Assembly (NCBI GenBank): GCA_951230915.1
Contig: OX579633.1
Span: forward strand, 26,136,574 to 26,200,573
DNA length: 64,000 bases
From: Antitrichia curtipendula
Taxonomy: Eukaryota; Streptophyta; Bryopsida; Hypnales; Leucodontaceae
Reading direction: 5' to 3'
Of the stretch, positions 1 through 12,100 are shown one piece after another. Position numbers and translations under genes: made by a program. Under the pieces are notes generated by a model. It saw only the letters and a program-made list of their open reading frames with translations. It was not told the DNA's origin and did no database searches. The first letter of the stretch is position 1. Every line of letters starts with the position of its first letter.

Positions 1-108
1 ATCACTCTAGCTGGATACTGTCCGGTCTCCGATGACATGGAGCCGTGCAGATGGGAAATTCTACCGTCCGGGAGCAGCGAAGCGCCCAAATTTCGAATCA
101 TCTTCTGA
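1..108 (+). CDS. 3' end of an unrecognised protein-coding gene (partial)
   Basis: Frame 1 is open from the window edge to a TGA at 106-108 and gives 35 residues, including GYCPVSDDMEPCRWEILP. The Cys/Trp-rich composition and higher GC content than the DNA after it look like the C-terminus of a real protein rather than chance. I cannot name the family. The body of the gene, if real, lies to the left of the window. The following ~500 bases contain AAACCCTA-like motifs and would be its 3' UTR or intergenic DNA. The call rests only on composition and the open frame. Confidence 0.35.
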   Translation: MTLAGYCPVSDDMEPCRWEILPSGSSEAPKFRIIF

Positions 109-2507
109 GATGGGGAGCCAGACGAGAGCTGGGAAACCCTAGTTCCAGTGTATTTGTGAAAACCCTAATTCTAATTTTGTATTTGTGATATCCTAATTCA
201 ACGTGTTAGTTGTCTAGTGATTTCTGAAAAAAAAATCTTGATGGTGTAATTGCATGATGTGAGTCACTGTGTCCAGGATTGCAATGTAGCGAATGTGGTA
301 GAATTGCTCGATTTGTTTCGATGCGAGGTTTAAGAACAAGTAAATGCGGACTACACCGATTTTTTTTAACGCCAGTAGGCTCAGGGATGCAATGTTGCAC
401 AACCTAATTTTTGACCATCCGAGTACAATTCTAGTAGTCTACTTTCGCCTGAAAGTGACCTACAAATAGGTTCGTACAAAGATGTGCTGGACTTGTCTTC
501 TAGCTGATTGTGCTTGACAATTTGACTGTGTAAACTATTGATAGCAGCATAATTGTGGCAAAAGATGTGTGAGTTCACAATTGAAAAGAGCGTTAATCCT
601 CATAGAAAAGAAGAAGGAAGCGATGTGGGACGGACGATGACGTCCTGTCACAGAGGGCATTGGCGCTTGTGAGTCGTGTATAAATTTTCTACACGGTTAC
701 GAGACGAAAATTCCTCTTGGGCAACTCTTCGTTACCAGACCGACCTAGTAATGCTTAGAATTGCTCCTCACATCTGAGAGTTGTCATGTTAAATTGGAAT
801 ATTATTTTGGTAGAATTTTATGTGCAATAGTCAGTCTACTGTTGATCGAGAGCTGGATTGATGAGGAGCAGCAACTTGATGTCTGAACGCCTTGCAAGTG
901 ATGCCACACTAGTGAAGGCTGCTGCTGGATCACCTTTCAGACTTTAGTTGTTGCCATCATTCACAGCATTCTGCATGATTCTTTTTTCTGTACTTGTTCG
1001 ATGGGCTTGGATTGGGTCTTGAAGGAATGGAGAGCGCTCATGTTCTGATTGTCTTGTGTTCTCGTGTCCACTTCGTCGCTGTATCATCCAGGATGCAGCT
1101 TTAAGACGTAAGGATTGCGATTGGTATGTTCCATTGGAATAGTATTCCAGTATTTATAAGGTAGTGTGCTCTTTCAAGAGCTGATTGCATTTGGGGGCAA
1201 GCTAATGGGATTGGCATGTAACCCAAGGGGTTTCATATTTTTTGAACCTTTGTGGAATGAGTTACAAATTTTTGAAGTTGAAATGCAGTGGTCACTAAAA
1301 GCAACCACCTTGTGAAACATACACTATTGATACATTGGAGAAAGTAAAATGTACCTCTGTGTTAGTGATTGATTTAGAGTAGGGTGGCTTTTAAAGCATC
1401 CCTACCTTAGATGTTGAGGGTTGTATACTAGGAGTGTTATGTACTTCATCAGTAGAGAGTTGAATGTGAAATTGGTTTTGAATTGGATTGAATAAATTCA
1501 GTTTGGGAAGTAAACATGAAAAGGATGAACTACTAAAATCCTCTAGCATCTAACTTCACAAATGTTCTCTTTGAACCCTAGGTCCATTGTAACCAAGGTT
1601 GATGCACTGAATAGTACATTCATTTTCTTACACAAACAAACATCTTTGTAATTCAAAGTTTTGGAGATTATCTTGGCTTTGAAACATCACATTCTAAAGC
1701 AATGGTGAGGGTGTACACTAACGTAGAAGCACCGAAAGTTAACATCTTTGCTACTCCTACTAGGTGGATGGGCCAAATGATATATTTTTTTCAAGAATGC
1801 TAGCCTCTTTAAGTGAAACCCAATCCAAGTTGTTTTGTAATTTTTGATACTCACCTAATATTCTACAAAAATTTTAAGTTGAAAGCATAGAGTAGCTACT
1901 CATGCCACTTCACTTCCTTTAAACAAACACCCTCAAAGCACAAAATGCTCAACTATCATTAGTTATTCTTGAAACTTTATGGTATTTTTGGATGAAGGTA
2001 GATGACCATTCTAGGCTTAATTTTAGATGGTTGGATTAGGAAAGGGTTGGTTTTGGAGCCTCTTACCTTGCGGGCCATACCTTCCCAATTGCTCTCCAAT
2101 TGGCATTGTTTGAGCCACCAAAAGATATTAAAATCAATTGAGTCCTTGAAATGTTGAAGGTTTCAATTTTGACAAGGTAAACAATTATATATCTTTTGTT
2201 GTGTCTCATTGCAAATTATCAAGTTTTAGGAAAATAACAGGATTCCAAGATGTAATTTACATCCCATATGTGACAATATATTTGTATTCTAGGTTAAATA
2301 TAATAAAATCTAATGAAATTACTATGATTTGCATTCTTTTTGTGTGTTACAAGGACAATGGAATTTGATGCAATACTTACCGATCAAAGCCTCTATTTAC
2401 TTGCTTTAGGATAAACAAAACCATGTTATATTATATCCATGCCCTTTTCAAAGATGAAATGACTTATCTTAGCATCTTCATAATTGATACAATCTTTCTT
2501 TTAGATT

Positions 2508-2690
2508 TGATCTTGCCTGAACAAGTGTGGATAGGGACAATGCTTGCTTGGTCTGGGATAAACATCTTTGTTGTACATTTTGGTCTTGCTTAAACAAGTG
2601 AGGATAGGGACAATGCTTGCTTGGTCTGGGATAAACATCTTTGTTGTACATTTTGGTCTTGCTTAAACAAGTGAGGATAGGGACAATGTA
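2508..2690. repeat. Tandem repeat, 73-bp unit, about 2.5 copies
   Basis: Units start at 2508, 2581 and 2654. The second and third are nearly identical (TTGCTTAAACAAGTGAGG and so on). The first differs at a few bases, and the third stops near 2690. Recent local duplication is the simplest reading. No coding role is apparent. Confidence 0.9.
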
Positions 2691-4089
2691 GGCACTGGAG
2701 TATTTAGTTGAAAATATGGCTGGGATTGCAAGTAGGGGCATAGAGAAGGATGCCACATTTTTTCATGTGGCCAAACACCTAAATAGGGCTTAGTCTTAAA
2801 GATCTTATGGAAGTTGCACATTAATCCAATTTTGATGCCCCTAGTTTTGCATTTTCCAAATTGGGGCTTTGAGGTCACTTTATAACCCTTTCAATCCTAT
2901 ACAAAGTAATTGCAAAATTGTGGATATAGATAGAAGTAAAAATCCAAGAAAAATTTGGAATTTGATTGGAAAGAGAGGTTCTTAATTTTTTTTGTTGGAG
3001 CATCATTTGTAAAAGTTTGATTTGGAAATTATGATTGTATGTAGAAGTTATGGAGGTTCATACATGACTATGTCAAGAAGCCACTCTAGAGTATATACAA
3101 AATAATTGCAAAAGATGCAAGATATATGAGCTATGTATATATCTAAGGAGAACAATAAACAAGTTGAAGATTTTACTAGCTAAGTACAAAGTCACCTTTG
3201 GATTTGAATATCAATATATTTCCTCCTTAAATTTATTTTTTCCCCACCATGTTAGATTTTATTGAAATTTGCCAAAACGTGTTGTATTTAATAATTTTTG
3301 CACCTTTTATTAGAAATCTATAAAGAAAAAAAGAAAAAACTTAACATTTTAAATCCAATTATATAACACAAATATTTTTTAATGTAATATATGCATTTGT
3401 ATATAATTATTTTCTATTTGACAATATTACCAACTATATTTTTGTAATCTCATTCTTGCCTTTTTTTTGTTTGTGACTATGATAAGACATTAGAATTAAT
3501 TGTAAAGTGTGTGTAATGTAGGACCATGAGCTGGGGTTTGGAAAAAATACAGGACAAAACTCCTCAAAGCACCAAAACTAAAATCCGATGGAATTTAATG
3601 TCGTGTTACATTTGTACTATTCTCACTTAAACCTTCCTCTAACACCCGTTTACAAACATAGGATCAACTTTATGATTAACTCTATTGAATTTCATACTTT
3701 TTCATACATCACAAGCAAGACCTCTTTAAGTCCTAATGTTCCTTGATTATGTTTTCACCAAAAACATTCCAAAATTGCCATTTCTAGAAACACAAGTGAA
3801 AAAATCTAGAAAAAAAACATTTTTGGACACATAAAACTATAGGATCCTATAGTACGCTAGTTTGAAAAGATGAGGAAAAAAATCAGAATTTTTCATCATG
3901 TAGATTGCAAGTTGGCTACATCCTTGAAATTTTTTAAATCATTTGGAATTCTTCAACATATTAAAAAAAAGGAAGTAGAAAGAAGTAGAGAATGATTTAA
4001 ATACTAAATTGCTAAGAATTTAGTTATGGACTTGAAAAATGCCAATCCCAATGGTTGTACATCACGAAAATGAGCCTACTTTTTTCAAT

Positions 4090-4460
4090 ATCCTTGCAGT
4101 ACTGCATCTGTATGAGTGGAGAGGCTTAACAGTAGAGTACCTAATTAATACTCTTGCAGTACTGCAATTTAGCAATATTTAATGTATACAAATGTTGTAC
4201 TGCACTTAATTAAAAAACTTAAGCGCAATACTACATGCAGTAATGCAAAAGTATTAAGAAAGGAGTGTCTGTTGACATTTTGCAATTGAAAAATATTTAA
4301 ATAGTAAATATTGTATTTTTAAGAAACAAAGTATTAATACAATATAAATGCAATATTAGAATTTTAAAAAAAAATTGTTATTGTCTTCGTATAAACGCAG
4401 TATTACATGCAGTATTGCAAGAATATTAGCTAATATAGCCCCTTCTGCAATACTGCATTT
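4090..4460. repeat. Cluster of TGCARTAYTGCA palindromes
   Basis: The motif TGCAGTACTGCA and variants (TGCAATACTGCA, TGCAGTATTGCA, TGCAGTAATGCA) recur about six times in 370 bases in AT-rich DNA. The outermost copies are each followed by related text of the type TGTAYRAGTGGAG. This may be a decayed inverted-repeat element with internal duplications. I see no target duplication. Confidence 0.6.
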
Positions 4461-4929
4461 GTACAAGTGGAGTCGGGGGGCACTTTCCTGATGTAATGTT
4501 GTACTAAACATCTACATCCTATGATTTATTTATTTTTTAAAATATTAAAAATTGAGTTAAATAAAGGACTTCAAAGTTTATTTTAGAGTAGAGATTCCAT
4601 AACTACCTGCAAACTAAACTCCTCATAACTTTCATCTCACTGACCAAATTGGAATGATTCAAAACTTTCTACATATATATAAAATCTAAAAAATCAATTA
4701 GAATTTTTTTTTTTTGAAAAAAAGTGATTTTTTGTAGTCTACACGGGTTGTCCAAGTTGAAAAACAAACATCATTTTGCATGATAACTTTTCACTCGTAC
4801 ACTCAAATGAAATGAAATTTAGCACTCATAGAAAATATTCCTTGTCCACACCTTGTAAAAAATATTCACCCTAAATAAGTCAAATCTCCACTCACATGTA
4901 CCTATCCAAAAAAGTTATATTGCCAAAAA

Positions 4930-5110
4930 TACATTCACTTTGATCACAATTTTCTTCCAATGTATTTCACACTTTTTCATACATTATAGAGAAGACCTCT
5001 TTATTTACACTCACTTTGATCACAACTTTCTTCCATTGTATTTCACACTTTTCTATACATCATAGACCTTTTTATATAACTTACGCTCACCTTGATCACA
5101 GTTTTTCTTT
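4930..5110. repeat. Diverged ~70-bp direct repeats
   Basis: The phrase CACTTTGATCACAA, followed by a CTTCCAATGTATTTCACAC-like stretch and a CATAGACCT-like stretch, occurs near 4937 and 5008. A shortened third copy (CACCTTGATCACAG) lies near 5090. A related stretch, ATTTCATACTTTTTCATAC, is at about 3690. The copies differ by substitutions and small indels, so they are old. Confidence 0.65.
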
Positions 5111-6114
5111 AAATGCAGATGGTAGATAAGATCATGATTTGTCCATCACATACTCTTCCATTTGATATGGTGGGATTGCCTAGATCTCTTCCAAAACCAA
5201 TGATCCAAAAAAAAATTCAAAAAAGATTCTGTAGATATTCTTGCTCTCACCAAAACTGCCTTGGCACCTAAAGGGGGTTGCAGTTTTGGCTAACTTAGAG
5301 CCTTGCAAGGGAGTTTAGAAAGCTCAACAGTCACTTGCAGAAGACAATTAAAAATGATTTTCCGAAAAATAGATACAGGAAAAACAACTGAAAACATCAT
5401 TCGACTTGCAATAGAGGGAACAAACGATCAGAATTTTTTGAAAGAATTAAAACCTCTAAATTGGTGAATAATTTGCTTGATAGATATTTGATCATTTTCT
5501 AACACAGATAATGAGAACCAAAATGCGAATAGGGAAATTCAAAAACATTAGCAAAACCTAACAATCACTGGTGAAGCAAAACCAGACAATGTACTATGGA
5601 AACAGCTGACAGAATTGGATGGTATTCGACTGAGAACCAATATCGTAGCCTCGCAGGCATGTTGAAACCGAGCAGTGTCCTTGCTGCATCTTTACTACCA
5701 TGATAATAAAATCTAAGTGGTATTTCTCGTCCTGCCTATCAACACCTAAATCGTAGCTCCATCACAAGTTCACAAACAGAATAATGTGGAACTCGACAAT
5801 TGAGTTAAATAGCCTGCTGTACTGTAATGGCATAGACTTGTGCACAATAAATCCATGTGAACAAGAACCAAATGGCTTGGGACGAACAGCACAGGAACAA
5901 TCCGCTTGACTTGCATCAGGCGGGCTGACTCCAGGAAATCTTCTAAAATTCCAAAGATTGAAAACATTAATAGCAAAGGCTGCAGTGATGATTTGTAAAA
6001 ATCCGGACCGGTGAAGAGTATGATTGGTCTTCAAATACAAGATCTCGAATGTGCACATTATCCTGTGTGCCTTTGCTCTTTCAGATAACGCATACCTCAA
6101 AGATCCAGATGACG

Positions 6115-9100
6115 TCAGCTGGGCCCATACGTAGGTGCAGTGTAACGGTGCGCATCTGCAAATTCCCGAAGCACACGTTTCAGCATGCGGCCACCATCTC
6201 CCTGAAGGTAGCCCCCTCCACCTGCTCGGCCTCCGTTACCAATTGAAGTTTTGGACTTGTAGACATCACCTGCTGCCGCTTCCATAGCTTTAAGCCAAGT
6301 AGGTATCAGGGTCTCCACCTCCCCGGGCTTCAAGTACTCGGATGGCAAAGCTTGAACCTGGATTACAGAACGGTAATCCGATCATATCACACCAGAACTA
6401 GATCAAAGGGACAGATTTTGAACAGCACCTGAGCTCTTCGATACAAATGATTTGAAATGTTCATCCTCTTGTGGCAGTGAAAACAAGCAGATTAATTTGA
6501 ACCATAACGAGAAAACCATAATGTATGTGGTATTACTCAAAGGAAAGCCTAGTCCCAATGGAAATATAGAAGTTTAGAAGATGAAAAAACATCCACTTGA
6601 TCCCAATGGGCTGTCTACGCCTTGTTAATGTGATACTTCTTAGCAAAAACAAACAGTTGCAAGATTGAAAAACGATGAGAAACAGCTGACTACGAGAAAC
6701 ACTGACCGCAGAAACGAGCCAGCTTTGCAAGGTTGACGAATTCAAAGGAGACTGACTGTCAGTGTTCCCGCTGAAATAACATAAAGCTGACAGCTGCTGC
6801 AGTATTGTAGTTGTCTTGTGAACCTGAGTTCAACATTGCAAATGATAAGATTAATGAACTTTAGTCATCTGTCGCTCATCGAAAGCTAGTATATCTCAAA
6901 CCATGATAAACCATAGACGGTACAACAGAGATCTCTGAGACTCACCCTCGCCATGGCAGACACCCCCAGTAAGGCATAAATCATGCCCGAGACAACATTC
7001 TCCCCACATTGTAGACATATTCCAGTGATAGCAGCCAAAAGTGATCCCTCCAGAGATACGCCTCTAGGAGTAGTAACTGCTGACAAAGCGACTTCTAAGA
7101 AATCTGTCCAAAAACGAAGCAGGTCGTGATCAGCTTGGGCCCCGGTACAGCATTCGAGGCATGGTACCAACACTCAGGCTCGTGTATGTAAGACAGTCTT
7201 TCAAATCTTATTAAACAATTATTAAGTCCATGATTGTCATCACACGTGTGTCCCGCTGGTAAGATGGTCTCAAGTAGAGGAACGCACTAGACATGTAAGA
7301 CATGGCCGCAAAGGCCGCCCCTCGATGCATTGCTGTGCAGCAAGTAGATGCACGGTTGAATGAAATCTCCAGGAGAGTGGCTGCGGGTGCTACAACTTCC
7401 TGAATTCATGCATTCATGTAAGGTCCAGGAATCAAAATACCTATTTGTACGATTAAATGAACACTACTCACAATTCTGTACAGAACTCAGTAAATGGGAT
7501 ATTCAGCAAAGTGAAACGAGTCCTACGCTTGCAAACAAAGGGCTGGCTAAGATGAGCTTTATTAATAGAAGTTCATATAAATTCACACCTGCACCAGTCA
7601 TGCAGAATGAATTTCTCAACAGCAAGTTCTAGGAAGATTGAGTAAGGAAGATCATTACATGAGGGCAGCTGCGCACGAAAGTGGACAATAAACCGAAATA
7701 AGCCTCGGCAAGCTCTGGTTCTTGATCGCATGAGTATGAAGTGGTCATCGCGGCCATGGCTTCCGAGGTTGTCAAGACGAGCAACGTCTTCACGAAAAGT
7801 GCCCCATGTTCTTTCTCGTGACCAAACTCCTCCACTGCAACACCAGCTGAAGATTTGGAATATACGTCCCAAGACAGTGGAAGATTAGAAGACTCGCAAA
7901 AAATTAAATAAGTTCACTGAACTTTCAACAGAAGGTCTTAGAACAAGCGCTTGAATTCACACTGGAAATCGAATCTCATCAAAATATGATAAAATTGAGT
8001 ACATGTCTTCATGTTCAGTAGCATATGACCTTATGAAGGGGAACTGAAACTTGAGAATTTCATTATTCAATTGAAGGTCAACAAAACACAAACATGATCG
8101 CACCTGTTTTTAGGAAGCAGACATGAGACGGGAACGACAAAAAATCATTGGAAATGGCGGTCATGACATTAGGAAGCAAAGAAGAAAACAGCCGCCCTGC
8201 ATTTACGACAGAAAATTGGTCAAAAGTTCATGGCTAAAATAGAATGAAAGATATCACGTTATTTACCACTAATTATAAACAACTAAACAATCACACTTGA
8301 GACTTCTTTCACGTGTCTGAAACACTGAACCGGAATAAAACAACTAAACCAACCTGACGCTTGGATAGCCTGTGACAAAGACTTGCATGTTGTAGACGCC
8401 AAGCTGGAGTCCTCCATGTGGCGTGAAACTAGTAATCTCTCAAATGAAGGCCAGAAGTGCGCAATTATTCTTAAAACTGGTTCATCACCAATAGCTGGTG
8501 ATGAAATGGTTCCTGTCAACTGACCAAAAAGTACTCCTATTCTGTAATACAAGCGCACAACAGTGTCCAGTAAGTCAAAATGAAACCACTGAGTCAACCT
8601 AGCTACAAGTACATCCCAAATGTATACAGAAACTTACCAACTTTCTGATCCATCCATCTGAAATCTTTCAGTAAGGAAATAAGTTGACTAATTTTTCACC
8701 TTTCTAAGTAGCAATACCTTGGAGGTTGCCAGACTGGCACGATGGACATAAACACTTACGTGGTTGAGGACATATCATATCGCTTCAACAAGTCTCAAGA
8801 CACCTCAACTGATATATTCAAGTCAAAACTGCAGTAGAAACCAGTTTCAGATCGCCTCTTTACCTATGGACTGCCCTGTTGCCAGCTTCTAAAGCATCCG
8901 AATATGCTGTTGAATGAAGTCTAAGTGAACCCTCACTGTCTGAACTCAACTGCACACCCCAATTCCAATAAATCCCACTTCTAAGCAATCTGAACATTTT
9001 CTTCAGATACGAAGCTCCACAAACTCCTCCACAGAATGCCAAGTTCAAAATATACAAATTCCACATGAGCTTAAATTACTAAAACTAGCCTTGTAACCAA

Positions 9101-12100
9101 TTCTTCACCTCATTGCACCAGGAAACGAATGACTGTCACAGTAGGATCTATCCAACTCGTAGACAAACGTAATAACACATCTCATGTCAATGGAAGCACA
9201 AAGACAAAGCATAATGAACGCATACAGCATCAGAAATGAAACCTTACCAATGCCTCAATTGCATCATGGCTAGGCTTCAGCAGCCGCTCTAAAGCAGCGT
9301 TCAAATCAGCTACATTTGTAAGCGAAGATAGCACTCGGCATATTGCACACATCACGTCTTCCTCTTCTTCAAGAGACAATGGGACGGCATGCAGCTCCTA
9401 AAGTGACAGGAGGAAAAATGATGTATCAAGGGATCTTCGCCATGATGACAATAAGGAAATACCACTAGAATAAATCTTTCGAGTTCACAAAATTAGACAA
9501 ATTCGATCTCCAGCAGTAAGCACACTACTTTTGCATCACATTGGGAAAGGGCTCCGAGAAGACAACTACCTCTCCAATGCGCAGAAGGCCTGCAATATTG
9601 GTTGATTCATGTGAAAGATTTGGTAAGTCCTCACAAACTTTCCGCAGAGAAGCAGCACAGGACGACACTGCTACGGGGACTGTCAACCCGCTGGCCAAAA
9701 ATGCACTGCGAAAGGTCAACAGTAGAGGTTGCAGAATGTTAGTCGTTGCAGAATGCTAAAATGCTCGAGTAACAAGACGAACTTTCTGTGCTTGTGTTAC
9801 CACACTTTCTTGTCCAAAGAAAAGGCCATCAATATCTACAAAACTTGACCAAGGCCTAGCAGCACCTCAGTAAATTGGTTATCTTCGAGTTGAGCACTTT
9901 TCTGGTCATGAACTTATTCTGCTGCCACTAAAATCTGCATTAGAAGTCTATATTAAGTGATAATAGAGTACTTACAGTATTGGCGTGATAGCAGCTGGAA
10001 AGTTTTGCAGCCACCCTGAGTACGATCCAACGACTTCTGCAGCTGACTTCTGGACCTGAACGATCATTACAAGAAGTCAAGTATTCATTTCAGCAAATGC
10101 GATGGCTTCAGACAATCTGATGCTTGTGCGGAATCTAAGATCACAGCAACTTTAAAATTGAAGTGAAAAAGAAAGCAAAAGTTTAGCTTCACCAGATACC
10201 AAAACACCAAAATTTCGTAAAGTTAAATCAGTGCTGAAGGTTTTAAGCAAGTCATTAAACTTGCCTCGGATATGCAAAACAAAAGGTGGCCATGTATCCC
10301 TTAGGCACTCCTAGGCTATCGTGTGTAAAAAACATACACGTTCAAAATAGAGAAAACCTTCAGTGTGGTAAATAGGTTGTACCAGGTGCAATAAGCTTGG
10401 ATCAATCTGAGAAGACATCGACTGAAGAACGACAATCAGGTGCATAACAGGTGTGATGTCTGAAAGCTGTCCCTCAGATACCACCACTTCCGATGCCTGT
10501 ATGACAACGGTTCAATTTGTAAGTACGTGTAAAAAGAGCTGTGAATGTACGATAAGTATTGTACATTTATGGTAAACAAAGAATTAGTAACACTCGTACC
10601 ATGTGTAACGCAAAAAGTCGTGCTTCCACTAATCGCCATGATGTTGGCGAATCAAATTGAGACCATGCCTCGGCTCCAGTGAGTAACTGCCACCAAAGGA
10701 CCACCTTTCACTGTCAAAGCAAATTCCTTGAAACTCCTTATGAAAGAGGTCCAATAACCTGTAGAAGCGTGGTCGCATTAAAGGCATGAGACAGAAAAAG
10801 AACAGAAATACCACAGGGGCTTACTAAACCTCCATCGAAACAAATAGACTCCCTAAATAAATAGGTCAATGGCTGCTACAGTGACGAGGGAGTACCAGAC
10901 CACTCATAAGAATCTTAAATCACGTTTGAGATGGTATTCTGACACACCAGATATTACGGAACAAGGAGGGGATTGTCGAACACACCGATGCAAGGAATTG
11001 CTTTGGTCCCAACAAACGGCAGATATCTACAAGTGGCTCGTCCAGAGTCTTTCGAAATAGAGCAAGACCATCTGGAAGTCCACTAACACCATCAAGTTCA
11101 TCTTCGGCATAATCACCCTCACCAATCTGGTCTGGTACCTACACAATCATAAAGAATGTCTTAAATGCCATGATCGAGGTTATTTACAACGTCAGAAGCT
11201 GCCACATTGAGTGAGGAGTTCAATGTGCACAAAAATATTGTCTCTGAAGAACAAAACTTTCGCTAATTCGCCCTCCTTGGAATCAATAACAGCGGACGGT
11301 GAAGATGCACCATCAGATACTTAATATGCACGCACACTGACTCTCCTCACCTGAGCCCTCGTGACCAAGGCCTCCAGAAGGGTCTTGTAAACAGGTATAA
11401 ACATTGGAAGCGTGTGTTGCTTCAAGGTATCACCAGATGTATCTTCAGCGGAGAGTAAAAATTCAGCTAGTGTGCACCTTCATGAACCAAAATATCCCAT
11501 CTCAGTATGAAAGTGTGCATAATACATCCAAATATCTTGCAATAAACATAGGATAGGTTAAAGTAATTGTTGGGCATCAGAAAGTTATTGTGACATTATC
11601 CCATTATCTGATATTACAGCTACAAACAGAATCTCACCAGACTGAAAATAGTTAACATACCAAAACTGGAGAGTAGATTCCGCAATCTCCCAGTCGCAGC
11701 TTGGAAAAGAGACACATCTGGACGCACATAAATGTCAACAAACTGAGTTCAGAAAGAGAACGAAGTCAGTGAGGACATGGCCATATTGTCCATGGTGACA
11801 ACAATAATAATCTCGCAATTAAATGGCCTCTTAAAACTTCGGAAGATGAGAGAATACGATCCTCGGACCCAACAAATAGTTGTAGAATAGTGCCCTTCAG
11901 AAAAATCAGTTTGCGACAAAAAAGATAAAAACATACAAATTCAGGCCCTATACACCTCTTGCAATAAAGAAAATAACACATATAAACAAATGAATAAGAT
12001 ATGTATCAAACCGTAAAAGAGAATCCGCTAGATCCAACGCTTCCCTGCTCCCTTGTGCAACCAATTCTGGAGCCTGAAACACATATCATCAATTCTTAAT

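Larger units (their letters stand above)
109..6114. other. Intergenic, AT-rich, with tandem repeats
   Basis: No convincing coding region on either strand. Bases 600-1200 are less AT-rich, but I could not recognise exons. The stretch contains a 73-bp tandem repeat (2508-2690), a cluster of TGCA-type palindromes (about 4090-4460) and ~70-bp diverged repeats (about 4930-5110), listed separately. The part next to 6115 should contain the 3' UTR of the minus-strand importin gene. Confidence 0.6.
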
